From Chara braunii (Eukaryota > Streptophyta > Charophyceae > Charales > Characeae), in contig BFEA01000041.1 of assembly GCA_003427395.1 (NCBI GenBank), positions 2,138,827-2,158,826 of the forward strand: a stretch of 20,000 nucleotides of DNA. The letters run 5' to 3'. The first letter of the stretch is position 1. Each line of letters opens with the position of its first letter. Below the pieces are notes generated by a model. The model was given only the letters and a program-made list of their open reading frames with translations. It was not told where the DNA came from and did no database searches. The position numbers and the translations under genes were made by a program. This document shows positions 8,601 to 18,010 of this stretch, in pieces.

Positions 8601-9066
8601 GCCTGGTTACCATGGCCGACGAAAGATTTCGCCACCACTGTCCTTTACAAACCAGACCCAGATGCCCTGCACCTGCAGTCAATCCCACCTGGCTTTCACT
8701 CCTGTTCAGGACCCTGTCAACTAGGGTCTCGAGCCTAGACCTATCACTAAGCTGTCACTACAGGACTTCAACGCTGATCAGGAGGCATTTAAAGAGATCC
8801 CCCATAACTCAAGAATTGTTTAACGTTGCAAACAGGACGATGTGATCAGCAAGTCCTCTCAACACTTAGACAGCTGGTTGTGCAGCCCACAGCTCGGATT
8901 TTGGGCCTATCATCCCACACTGAGCAGCCCAACAGTCTGTACCGGTCCTTGGGAGGGTTTGTCCTCCGTGTCAGTCAGTTGTGTGGGTTTGGTCAACACA
9001 GCTCTATGACCTCATACACGGAGTTCCTATCACCTGGACAGAAGAGACTGAATGCAGAAAGAAGGG
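8601..9066. other. No gene recognised
   Basis: This could be leader or LTR of element 2, but no terminal repeat pair is convincing. Short ORFs (8612-8845, 8826-9092) have no recognisable motif and no supporting codon pattern. Confidence 0.4.
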
Positions 9067-9170
9067 ACAGACAAACTCAGCAAGTACCATAGGGTGAGTG
9101 CACATCCATAGGGCGAGGACAGACAAACTCAGCAAGTACCATAGGGTGAGTGCACATCCATAGGGCGAGG
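9067..9170. repeat. Perfect 52-bp tandem duplication
   Basis: ACAGACAAACTCAGCAAGTA begins at 9067 and again at 9119. The full 52-bp unit, ending in CATCCATAGGGCGAGG, is identical in both copies by eye. The lack of divergence suggests a recent event or gene conversion. Confidence 0.93.
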
Positions 9171-9224
9171 GGATAGCTGGCGAGAGTATACCAACTCCAG
9201 CTTGGTCAATTTCGTGGTCAACAG

Positions 9225-9400
9225 CTCCAGTCAACGCCTTGGTCAACGCTTTGTCAATGCCTCGGTCAACCCTGGTCAACTCCCCAGTCAATGCCTCGGT
9301 AAACCCTGGTCAACTCCCCAGTCAATGCCTTGGTCCACCGTGGTCAACGCCTCAGTCAACGCTTTGGTCAACACCGGTTGACTTCCCGGTCAATGCTCAG
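9225..9400. repeat. GGTCAAC-type minisatellite with a 34-bp unit
   Basis: The word GGTCAACxCC recurs every 11-17 bp. A longer 34-bp unit (CCTCGGTCAACCCTGGTCAA and onwards) is clear at 9260, 9294 and, diverged, 9328. Short ORFs in both directions (NALSMPRSTLVNSPVNA and its complement) are produced by the repeat. Confidence 0.85.
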
Positions 9401-9655
9401 CTCGGCTATCGCTGCCGACCCCTTCCTTTCTCACCAAAACTCTGATACTGTTCTTCTCCCTCCTTCCTTCTTCCTTCACCCCGGCTATGGCTTTCGTCTC
9501 CTTTGTCATCCCTCCTTCCTCTTCCTTGGTTATGGCTTCTCTCTCCTCCGTCTCTCCCTTCCCCAGGTCTTCTTTCTCCTTTGTTTACTCTGTGTCCAAG
9601 CTCGGCGGCTATGGCCGCCACTTCCTTCCTTGGACCGCACAACAATCTTGTATCG

Positions 9656-9658
<3 letters not shown>

Positions 9659-9692
<34 letters not shown>
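9659..9692. repeat. (CT)n microsatellite
   Basis: About 17 pure CT units inside a pyrimidine-rich stretch that starts near 9420. It generates Ser-Leu repeat ORFs on the plus strand and Arg-Glu repeats on the minus strand, which are artefacts. Confidence 0.95.
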
Positions 9693-9696
<4 letters not shown>

Positions 9697-10290
9697 CTGT
9701 CTAAGCACACTGGTGCTGAGTGTCCACACAACTCAGATACAAGCTCGCTTCAAGATGGCGATGGAGATTGCACGCCTTCACTTTACTTGTCCACTCAGGG
9801 TTTACATCCACTGTTTACACACATGACTCTGGACCTCCCTGGATATCCCACACGCACTCACACTGTACCTCAGTCACTCTCACTTACACCCTGGAACACA
9901 TCTCTAACCTAAGGCGGCTATGGCCGCTCGCTACTACTAACACTGGACGCCATCTCCTTCTGTCAGCCCACTTCGACTTCGGGCATCTCTAGACCACCTC
10001 GCACAAGTCGCCTGGGCAGCGCTTCCCCATGGCTCATGCAGGAATGAATGACTGGCTGGACGCTGCCTCTTGATTTATACTTCTTTAAGTCGCTGGTCTG
10101 CCCTTTTCCACCGGGCCCATGGTTCACACAGTCCCTCATGGTGCTTGTTGACTGTACAAAGTGAGACTGGGACTGGGTACCGCCAAACGAAGTTGGACGC
10201 ACCACTTGCCCACTTGCCTCTGGTCTGCTGTGAGTAACGTGAAAAGAACTCGAAAGGCCACTTCCGGACCTTCTGGAAGTCTGTGGACTT
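9693..10290. other. No gene recognised
   Basis: The stretch contains two GGCGGCTATGGCCGC-like words (about 9603-9617 and 9913-9927). No coding motif, RNA gene or element end is visible. It may be part of an old LTR or leader of element 2. Confidence 0.4.
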
Positions 10291-10382
10291 GGCCTTTCAG
10301 GACTGTAGCAGCTACGATCTTGACCTTCCAGGACTGTAGCAACTACGACCTTCACCTTTCAGAATTGCTACAGCTACGGCCT
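10291..10382. repeat. 30-31-bp tandem repeat, three copies
   Basis: Units at 10291, 10321 and 10352 share CTTTCAGGACTGTAGCAGC and TACGACCT-like ends. The third copy is more diverged. A fourth, weak copy may follow as CTACACAACTATGACCCC. Confidence 0.8.
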
Positions 10383-11098
10383 CTACACAACTATGACCCC
10401 TAGTCAACAGATCTACAGATCGAACCCCTACAGCTACACAGACCTACGACAAGCAGCAGTCAACTACCAAAACACAGGTCACGGGTTCAAACACACAGGG
10501 GTCGACTCGATACTGTACACGGGTGTGGTAAGGTCTAGTGATCGAGTGCTGGGATCTGCATCTGCTACTGCTAAGGTTCAAACCGTTTCATCCACCAGAA
10601 TTTAGACTAGGAAAGGACAAGGCTGGACAAGGCGGGAGAAGGACCTAGACAGGCACCGCGTTGTGATTAAGGAGGACCAGAACAACAAACAGAACCTGGA
10701 CACACTAAATTGAAGACGAGTTTTGGGTTAAAAACTTGAAACCCTGGAAGGAGGGGATAAAATGTCTGACGGACAAGTATCTGAGCTGTTCCTTCTGCTG
10801 TCTATTCAGATTATGTTTGCGCTGCATCCCCTTTCTTTCTGTTCAAAATTATCTTGACGATGTTTTATTCGTGTCGGGCTATGTCAAGACTGGTCGAGCA
10901 TTTATTTCAGCCTTAGCTGGGCTAATAGAGTATATAGGTGTGTGAGGGTCTAGAACTCGGCATAGGGACCTGCAGCAGGCGCCTGCCCGCCCTATTTCAA
11001 TGTGAATTTGCTTTCTGGTTTTCTGTCATTTCGCTAATCGGTCATCTTCCTTGCAAGTGTGAGTATGTGGGAAATAATTAGAAAGTAAACCCAGCAAC
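10383..11098. other. No gene recognised
   Basis: ORFs of 70 and 69 codons (10393-10605, 10736-10945) show no family motif. The sequence is not obviously repetitive, apart from short GGACAAGG words near 10616-10640. Confidence 0.4.
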
Positions 11099-11280
11099 CG
11101 AGCTTCGCACCAGGCGGCCTTTTTCCCAAAACCATGACACACCGCAAGGCTAGAGGCGGCCGAACAAGAGCACATCATTCGAACAGGAATGCCATCGTAC
11201 AGACATACCAAACTCTCCTCTAGATTAACCAAGCGTCACACCAGACGGCCTTTCCCAAAAGCATGACACATTGTAAGAGC
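11099..11280. repeat. Diverged direct repeat, about 130 bp apart
   Basis: CACCAGGCGGCCTTTTTCCC with CATGACACACCGCAAG (about 11108-11147) recurs as CACCAGACGGCCTTTCCC with CATGACACATTGTAAG (about 11239-11278). The spacing suggests an old tandem duplication of about 130 bp. Stretch 11281-11640 holds no recognised feature beyond a poly-A run near 11516-11537. Confidence 0.75.
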
Positions 11281-11649
11281 TCAGTCTGACAGTTGAAAGA
11301 GAACGGTTGAGTTTGAAAAGCGACAGATGAACAACAGTGAGGAGAAAGGAAGGGGACACAGCAGTTGATGACAAGGAGTGGCAACAGAGAGCGAAGGCTG
11401 AAGGGGATGGGAGAGGTGGGTGGGCAGACGGACAATACACAGTGCCCGAGCAAAAACCAACATGCCAAAGAACAACAACCCTAAAAATATGCAGGTACCA
11501 GAACAGGCAATGACTGAAAAAAAAAAACAAAAAAAAACCTGATGATAGATTGTTTCATCGGTTCACTGACTTGTCAGGAGGCTGGACCTTTGACAACTCC
11601 GGAATCTCCGTATTGATGGCGTGGGTCATGGATCCTTTTGACCAATGTT

Positions 11650-12085
11650 TACACAAGCGGAACACAGCAGCAGGGAAAGAACTCAGCGAAGCACGAGGCA
11701 ACACTGCTGGACCAGCCGGACTGCACAGCTCTGAAAACGACTGCAAGGAACGACAGAGCAGTCATACTACACGACACACAAGCTGGGAACATGGAAGGCA
11801 CGGCATGCAGGTAGGCTAGCGGACAAGCAGCAAGGCAACAATGGGGCGAAGCACGCGGCAGCACCAACACACAGCAACACTACACGGCACAAGCAAAGAG
11901 CAGGGAAGGCACGGCACGCTGATGGGCAGCAAGGCCGCAATGCAGCGAAGCACAGGGCAACACTAACACCACAACCACACCACACAGTGAACTCGGCAGC
12001 CTTGCAAAGAACTATACGCAACACAAGCAGGACAGGAACCAAGGCAGCAAGGCAGCGCAGACGAGGCAGTCTACGCATCCAACAT
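11650..12085. repeat. Degenerate ~99-bp minisatellite rich in GCAGCAAGGC words
   Basis: GCAGCAAGGCAACAATGGGG begins at 11827, and a related GCAGCAAGGCCGCAATGCAG lies 99 bp on at 11926. Both are followed by CGAAGCAC(G/A)(C/G)GGCA(G/A)CAC. Further, weaker copies lie near 11670-11705 and 12040-12060. On the minus strand the repeat reads as a Cys-rich ORF of 112 codons, which I regard as an artefact. From 12086 to 12360 no feature is seen. Confidence 0.75.
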
Positions 12086-12356
12086 GGAGCAAAGCGGCAC
12101 ATCACCTACTCGCATCACGATTGAACCCTGCAGACTGTTGGTTCCCACCACCTGCTGAGCCAGGGAGTCACCCAGACGAACATCTGTGATCACCCAGACC
12201 CAGACATCCCAAACCGAGTGGCCCCCCTAAGAGTGCTGTAGGCGCTCCAAAGAACGGACCATCCACTGTTTAGCACTTGTTGAGGGTGCCCACTCCAACA
12301 GAAAAAATTGGGGAAAGGAGAAAAAAATAAGACAACAGACAGACACACATAAACGT

Positions 12357-12360
<4 letters not shown>

Positions 12361-12439
<79 letters not shown>

Positions 12440-12440
12440 N

Positions 12441-12501
<61 letters not shown>
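12361..12501. repeat. Compound (GT)n(GA)n microsatellite with an assembly N
   Basis: About 39 GT units, one interrupted by CA, run to 12439. An N stands at 12440, then about 30 GA units follow. The N at the switch point suggests an unresolved or collapsed length. Every ORF here, in both directions, is a repeat artefact. Confidence 0.97.
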
Positions 12502-12505
<4 letters not shown>

Positions 12506-12752
12506 GTGCCTGAAAGAAGCAGACAAAAGGTGTATACTGCGATGCTGTACCAAACAAATACCAGGAAGACGTTAAAAACCTCACCAATAGCTGAGATTGG
12601 GAGGACTTGTACTAGTACTGTAGCAGGTGGGAGGAGGGCACTCTGAGAGTCTGCTGACTGTCGAAATATTGTATAGTAATTTGGCAATAGTTATTAGTTT
12701 AGGAATCCTGAGCATGACTTGACTGCGCAAAAGTGATAGGCTTGGAGGGACA

Positions 12753-13275
12753 ACCATAGTGCCAATCTTTTCTGCCTCTTTTCGAATGGGGCAGAGGGCT
12801 CGTAGTACCTACCACACTGCGCGCCTACCGGCAGAGGGGAAGGAGTCTACATCGATGGACTTCGAAACCAAGCATGTCGCATACTTGAGAGTGAAGGACG
12901 CTTCTTCGTGTGTTGTAAGCTTGGCGCTTCAAGCTGCGAAGACTCTGTGTGTTGTGCTTGGGCTTCAAGCTGCGAAATCTGTGTGTGTTGTGCTTGCATG
13001 ATGATGTGTGTGCTTCGATGCTTCTGCAATGCGCTTGCTGTTGCTCTCTTCTTCCCGCTTGTACGCTTGACAAATGGGACGTATCCATTCAATGGAGCAC
13101 TGATGACCGTAGTGCAAATCTTTTCTGTCTCTCTCTCTTACTTGGCTCAGATCCAATCTTTGGTCATTGGCCACCGAAAACTCTGCTGAGTGGAAAAGCA
13201 CTGAAATCTTGCAAAGGAAAATTAACCTTTTTTTGTAGAGCACTGACGACCATAGTTCCAATTCATCAACAATGT
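12753..13275. repeat. Scattered copies of a TAGTGCCAATCTTTTCTG motif and a 36-bp tandem pair
   Basis: ACCATAGTGCCAATCTTTTC (12753) recurs at 13106 as ACCGTAGTGCAAATCTTTTC, and a third partial copy (GACCATAGTTCCAATTC) lies near 13247. The last two are each preceded by GAGCACTGA(T/C)G, about 142 bp apart. Between them, GCTTCAAGCTGCGAA with TCTGTGTGTTGTGCTTG is present twice (12926 and 12962, period 36). No gene is recognised in 12502-13664 apart from these repeats. Confidence 0.7.
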
Positions 13276-13664
13276 CTTCCAATTCGCCCACTCGGAACTT
13301 AGCCGAATCGAGGATCTGAGCTTGTAAAGAAAAATGAATCTTTTTCCAATTCGTCAACGAATGTCTTCCGAATTCCAATTTGTTAACTCAAGACATCATG
13401 AAAAGTTTTTCGAAAAAATTGAATGAACCTCGCTTTTCCACTTATTCACATGGCAGAGTTTGTGTCCTTTTAGGTCTCATGATCTGCTTCACACAATTGT
13501 TCACCGGTACATTAGTTCACGATATTTAATTTAATATGTGCATATCGAGAAAGCTGTGGGCAACTCTGTGATGGTCTTTTCTTGGCAGTTGTTGGATTGT
13601 GTACATTGAATCTGGCTCATTGTGCGAAATGGCTGATTGCGTTTTCGGTTTGGTGATTGTTCAG

Positions 13665-13779
13665 AGGTGCTGATGACGCAGAAGCAGTTAACGAGGTGCT
13701 TCCGACGATAACGCTTCATTTGGGTGGCATTGATGTAGAAATTCGTCCAAGCGACTATACTTTGCGATGGAAGCCGGAG
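13665..13779 (+). CDS. Aspartic protease exon (LPTITLHLGG and RPSDYTLRW strands)
   Basis: The acceptor is GATTGTTCAG and the donor GAG|GTGGGT. The exon is 115 nt; its first A completes a Lys codon from the 1522-1604 exon, and it ends in phase 0. It reads GADDAEAVNEVLPTITLHLG and then a second block with IDVEIRPSDYTLRWKPE. In plant A1 proteases the C-terminal domain has a strand of the form F-P-x-(L/V)-x-(L/M)-x-F-x-G-G followed by L-x-P-x-(N/D)-Y-L, and both are present in order and at the usual spacing. This is one of the best-supported exons. The next family element (the C-(L/I)-x-F strand and V-I-G) lies on the exon at 18314. Confidence 0.72.
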
Positions 13780-13795
13780 GTGGGTCTAACCGGGG

Positions 13796-13815
13796 AAAAA
13801 AAAAAAAAAAAAAAA
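13796..13815. repeat. Poly-A tract
   Basis: Twenty or so A residues lie 16 nt inside the intron after the GTGGGT donor. No element end or target-site duplication is evident around them. Confidence 0.85.
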
Positions 13816-13973
13816 GAACCATTTTTTGTACCGCCTTGTTCGTTGAATAGTTTGAATACATTTTGTTTCATTTATTTGTCTTTCACTTTTAAGGTTTTCA
13901 TTAGTAAAGGAGCGACAAAGTTTGAGTTCTTGATGTGCGACTGTGAATTGTTTACACGCCTGTTCCCCTCCAG

Positions 13974-14036
13974 AGAGCTTACCTTCCCCGGAATTCTTAC
14001 ATGCTGGCTAAGAAACAGCCAGGCTTCACGTTGAAG
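13974..14036 (+). CDS. Candidate extra or alternative protease exon
   Basis: A good acceptor (TGTTCCCCTCCAG) is followed by 63 open nucleotides to a weak AAG|GTGCCT donor. It would be phase 0 to phase 0, so it could be inserted between the 13665-13779 and 18314-18371 exons without changing the frame. It reads RAYLPRNSYMLAKKQPGFTL plus Lys. The LPRNSYML part resembles the L-x-P-x-N-Y-(L/M)-L segment that the previous exon already supplies (RPSDYTL), so it may be an old duplicate or a mutually exclusive alternative. If the donor is not used, the frame meets TAA after four more codons. It may equally be chance. Confidence 0.22.
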
Positions 14037-14939
14037 GTGCCTAAGCTATAAGTCAGCTGGTGGTTTCTATGGCACGCGATGGGTCTGTTCATGGTGCCCC
14101 TTTGCAACACATACCAGAGAAAGTGTGTTGGATGCCAGGTCCCCGTCCATACAGCAGGTGGTCTGGTAGTCTGTAGCTTACTCTCCTCTTCAGTAGCCAG
14201 TATGATAGACATGCTCCAATCTATTCGTGGGGAGCAGCATGTGATGGGAATCGGGACCAGCGTCCCATATGGCTGGAAGAGTATACTCCAAGATCGTGAA
14301 CGAACTAAGGATAGAGATGATGAGAAAACTACGAATCCTTTTTTTCGATTGCTAAACACCTCCTGAAACTCACAACAATTTTCCAAAATCATTCTTGACT
14401 TATTTGCACAATAGTCAAGATACAAAATTGGTATTGCGAAGTCGTGCTCTCCCTCAACTAACAGAAAAAGTATCGAAAGGATTTCCAGCAGATCATAACA
14501 AAGCCCATCAAAACTGACTTAATTCTCCAACAAACTCATCCAGGCCCCACCCCCCCTATCTGCTAGGTCACAGAGCAGCGCGACTCACTTCAGCTCCGCC
14601 CAGTGTCGTCCTGTGTCAGCAACCCCCAGCTGTCCCTTAGTATGCCCCCGCATAGCATCCCCAGATTTCTCTACAACGCCTCATGCCTTCACCTTCGACG
14701 AGTTGCAGGGCATCAACCCGGCTCCGGCCAGTGTCGTTCTGGCATTGAACAGCCACGGATCCTGAATATAACAGTCTAATTCCAGTGCAGCTTTGTACAA
14801 ACCACCAGCAGACCCGCAGAGTCGTGATGAGAGATTCTTCAGACTACCAGGAATAACAAGGGTGTTTGTTTTGAAAAAATCCAGAAAAAATCAGGAAAAT
14901 ATCCCAACCAAATACAAGCAAAGGATATAGAAATTCCTC
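14037..14939. other. No gene recognised; intronic, becoming C-rich
   Basis: A 95-codon ORF at 14079-14366 and a 142-codon ORF opposite it (13997-14425, minus) have no recognisable domain. From about 14530 the plus strand becomes C-rich and contains words such as CAGTGTCGT(C/T)CTG (about 14602 and 14731), which may be outlying, diverged copies of the repeat that follows. Confidence 0.4.
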
Positions 14940-15715
14940 CCTTTCACCCTCGTCCCCCTGCCCCACCGCTGCCTCCACTGAAAAGAAGCTCCTGATCACG
15001 AACACTCCTCATCGGCCCCAACCTGGGACAGACCCATTCCCCCCCCCGCCCCCAACTCCCACAAAGTCATCCAGTTCCCACCCAAAATATGCCTCTGCCG
15101 ACCCCTTGCCCTTATCTGCCACCGCTGGGCTATGATGCCGACCCATACATCTCCCCCAGCCCCAGAATAGAGCATCCCCCGGAATCTGCCCCGACTCCCT
15201 TCAGTGCTATCACCTCCCTCCTTGTGAAGCCCTTGCAGAGTAGTCCTCTCCCCCTCAGAACCAACCCACTACCCCACCAGAAATAATTTGTTTACGCTTA
15301 AGAGGAGAGTCAGAATTCCGGTCGTTGCTATGGATTATTACCCTCCTCAAACTCCCCCTGTCCCTCTGCCTCCACCGAAAGGACTGCCCTGATCAAAAGC
15401 TCTCTTTATCGGCCCCAACTTGGGACATACCTGCTTCCTCCCCCTACTTCCACTGAGGCATTCAGTTCCACCCAAAGTATGCCTCAGCCAACCCCCCACC
15501 CCTATCTGCCTCCGCTGGGATATGGTGCCAGCCCATACATCTCTCCCAGCCCCAGAATAGGGCAGCCCCCAAAATCTGCCCCCACTCCCTCCAGGGCATT
15601 TCATCCCCCACCTTGTGAAGCCCCTCCAGAGTAGATCTCTCCTCCTTAAAACTCCAACCCCCCACCCGAACAGAAAGAATTCGTTCATTAGTGCGCCCAA
15701 AGGGGAATCAGAAAT
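14940..15715 (+). repeat. C-rich direct repeat of ~390 bp, two copies, with a proline-rich frame
   Basis: Copy 1 (about 14940-15335) and copy 2 (about 15336-15715) align along their length: CTGCCTCCAC at 14969/15366, ATCGGCCCCAAC, CCAGCCCCAGAATAG, and CTTGTGAAGCCC. Both contain an ATG frame (15089 and 15479) reading MP-PTP-PYLPPLGY and then PYISPSPRI. Over the first 37 codons the two differ at 15 codons, 8 of them synonymous, with no indel. Beyond that, indels break the parallel. This could be a degenerated proline-rich coding repeat, a retroelement fragment, or a plain satellite. Short coding-like ORFs also exist on the minus strand (15347-15700), reading Gly/Trp-rich peptides. Confidence 0.7.
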
Positions 15716-15835
15716 TAACAGTGGAGAAAAGAAAAAACAAGGAGTTTAGGAAATAAAATTCCTAAGATATTAATGGAAGAATCGGAAATTTCTGAAAATT
15801 ATGATGGAGAAGTAGATGAGATTTTTTCTTTTGGA

Positions 15836-15912
15836 GACGAGCAACACCATGATAATGATGATAATGGTGATGATAATGCCGAGCACCCCCGGCAGTGAAC
15901 TAAGAAGACAGA

Positions 15913-15956
<44 letters not shown>

Positions 15957-16910
15957 ACTGAAGAGCAGCACCAACAGCGCCCTATGATTACAAGCTGATG
16001 ATGATGATGATGATGAGGAGGAGGATATAATGACGCACAGCGCCCTGTGATGACAACGTGATGATGATGATGATGTTAATGACGAGCTCCTATGATGATG
16101 AGCTAGAGATGATGCTGATAAGGACGAGCAGCGCCCTATGATGATGACTTTCGCCAACGGAGCCCTGTGATGTCGAACTGATGATGATGGCAATACTGAT
16201 GATGATACTGAACGTGATGATAACAATGATGATGACGAGCAGGTCCAGCCCTATGAAGACGAACTGGTGATGATGATGATGATCATGGAGAGCTGTGCTG
16301 ACAACGCCCTATGATTACGAACTGATGATGATGCTGATAATGACGCTGATGAAATAATGAGCAACACCTTATGATGACAAACTGATGATGGTGATGATGT
16401 TGATGCTGATGATGTGTAGCACCCTAACGACAGGCAACGCCCTGCAATAATGGACTGATGATCATGATGACGATGGCAAGCAGCACCCTGTGAGACGAAA
16501 TTCGCCAACAAACGTCCTATGATGACGAAGGAACCAGTGCCCTATGCTGACAAGCAGCGCTCTACAATGGCAAACTTACCTTGTTGATGATGATAGTGAC
16601 GAGCAGCGCCCCTGATGCACGGCTCCCTGATACTGATGATGATAATAACAGCAGCGCCCTTGGTGAGGAGCAGCTGTTGCTGATGCCAAACAGCGCTCTC
16701 CTGAATGTGAAGACCTACGCCTTGACGATGATGACGAGCAGTGCCCTGATGACATTGATGATGATGACGAGGGCAGCACCCCGATGATAATGACGAACCA
16801 TTACCTTGACGGTGATGTCATACCTCGCCCTGTTGATGATGATGATGGTGATCATCAGCACCCTGTTGTTCAGGATGACAAGCAGCACCCTGATTATGCT
16901 GACACACCCG
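15836..16910. repeat. GAT-rich satellite with a recurring AGCAGCGCCCTATGATGA core
   Basis: A pure (GAT)n tract of about 45 bp lies at 15912-15956. It is flanked by more than a kilobase in which (GAT)n runs of varying length alternate with a core close to AGCAGCGCCCTATGATGA and C-AACTGATGATG, at irregular spacings of about 30-60 bp. At least a dozen diverged cores can be followed, for example near 15975, 16036, 16128, 16302, 16476, 16553, 16602 and 16654. All poly-Asp, poly-Ile and poly-Ser ORFs here are artefacts of the triplet. Confidence 0.85.
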
Positions 16911-17511
16911 CTTCCTTATGATGGCAGTTGCCACTGCTCTCACATTTACCAAGGGCCGACTCCACTGTACTCCGCAGGCGCCGACATAGCCAACGGCTCA
17001 CAGGCCATATGCGACGTGCAACGGCACAGTGGCAACGGAGTGAAACGTGGAACTCCCGGAAGAAAAAAGCAACCGGGAGCTAGACCGTATGCCACGTCAG
17101 TGTGGTGTGGTCAAGCGCCTTCGATCACCTGCTCGCACGCTAAGCACCTGGTTTACAGAAGAGATGGCCACCATCGCCGCCGCGTGCCGTCCTTACGGCC
17201 CACCTGTGTGCTACCGCATCACGGGACGGGGCGCAGCCCCTCCAGTGCCCATGGTCACGCTGCCCCCCCCCCCCAGCATCCGCCTTGTATCATCATATGT
17301 GCAATGGTAATGTTTGTGGCTCTGACACAGTATGCAACTGCTACATTTGTAATGTAGTGGTGTGACTCGGATTTCTCTCTTGGATGTCTTCTTGGACAGC
17401 CCTGGGGTTTGAAAACTGAAAACCCTCAGCGGGGTTTCTTCTGTTTGATTAGACAACGATCGCGTAAAGTCTCTGAGGATCCCAAGCAGCTGGCGAGGGC
17501 TTATTAGCGGC
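16911..17511. other. No gene recognised
   Basis: The sequence becomes non-repetitive and GC-richer. A 183-codon ORF that begins in the satellite (16806-17357) runs through it, but its downstream part has no known motif, and overlapping frames are equally open. Confidence 0.4.
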
Positions 17512-17622
17512 TGTACTTCTTGGCTTCCTGCTGATAAGTTAACCTAATTGTGCAACCTGATGTACGTGTACTTCTTGGCTTCCTGCTGATAAGTTAACCT
17601 AATCGTTGCAACCTGATGTATG
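17512..17622. repeat. 55-bp tandem duplication
   Basis: TGTACTTCTTGGCTTCCTGC begins at 17512 and again at 17567. The copies are nearly identical: the second gains one base (CTAATCGTTGCAACC versus CTAATTGTGCAACC) and ends TGTATG instead of TGTACG. Confidence 0.93.
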
Positions 17623-17883
17623 GGGACCCAACTCGGAGATCCTATAGGAACTGGGGAGGGGGAAACCAACTCCTGCAGGCAGGGAAGACGGTCATCAGTC
17701 ATTCAAATTCCCTGGACGGTGAAAAGCGTCCGTCAGATAGGATCTGTGGATCTAATTGGTAGTAGTGGTGGGTTGGCATATGATGGAATACCGTGTACAT
17801 CAGCACAGAGTGAGCTTCTATTTGCTGGGGTTTCAGTTGAGGCTGATGAGCCCTGTGATGATGTATCGTACTACGAGTTGTAG
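17620..17883 (+). CDS. Hypothetical 87-codon ORF, unrecognised
   Basis: ATG 17620 to TAG 17883, reading MGTQLGDPIGTGEGET at the start, SVDLIGSSGGLAYDGIPCTS in the middle and an acidic C-terminus (EADEPCDDVSYYEL). No signal peptide, membrane segment or family motif is visible. Composition is less biased than that of the repeats around it, which is the only reason to list it. It sits inside the inferred protease intron, just after a duplicated 55-bp unit. It could be a retroelement fragment, an unrelated nested gene or chance. Confidence 0.2.
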   Translation: MGTQLGDPIGTGEGETNSCRQGRRSSVIQIPWTVKSVRQIGSVDLIGSSGGLAYDGIPCTSAQSELLFAGVSVEADEPCDDVSYYEL

Positions 17884-18010
17884 ATCTTGACTAGTCGATC
17901 AGAATGTCGTTTCTTTTTTCGAAGATTATTTATACAAAAGACGCCCTTCGAAGTTACTTATAGAAAAAAGACCCCCAACTCTTTCTTCTAAGAAATTCAA
18001 TCCTATGGTT

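Larger units (their letters stand above)
1605..13664 (+). other. 12-kb intron loaded with retroelements and satellites
   Basis: Inferred intron between the FTCFSG exon and the LPTITLHLGG exon, with a GTAATT donor and a GTTCAG acceptor, phase 2. Nothing between the two ends matches the missing protease segments, and the two exons are adjacent in family order. It contains element 1 (2194 to about 6972), element 2 (about 6972-8400, minus strand), and many tandem repeats and microsatellites. Stretch 1605-2193 shows no recognisable feature. Expression across it would need a transcript reading through both retroelements. Confidence 0.55.

Noticed and set aside
8596-8610. Minus-strand TGGTAACCAGGCTGG as primer-binding site of element 2
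   Set aside because: It begins with TGG but matches no tRNA 3' end that I know, and no LTR end pair could be set around it.
9225-9400. CRISPR-like array of GGTCAAC repeats
   Set aside because: Spacers are themselves repeats, unit lengths vary and the context is eukaryotic; it is a minisatellite.
11767-12105. Cys-rich minus-strand ORF of 112 codons
   Set aside because: Its Cys/Leu/Pro pattern repeats with the ~99-bp minisatellite, so it is a by-product of the repeat and shows no known Cys spacing.
12190-12687. Minus-strand ORF of 165 codons with Ser-Leu and Thr-His repeats
   Set aside because: It runs through the (GT)n(GA)n tract and an N; both ends lack motifs.
13893-14034. Extension of the 13665 exon frame as VFISKGATKFEF and onward
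   Set aside because: It would need an acceptor at 13893 and ends at a stop, with no A1-family motif; the 18314 exon continues the family pattern instead.
15816-16511. Poly-Asp, poly-Ile and poly-Ser ORFs on both strands
   Set aside because: Products of the GAT triplet array.
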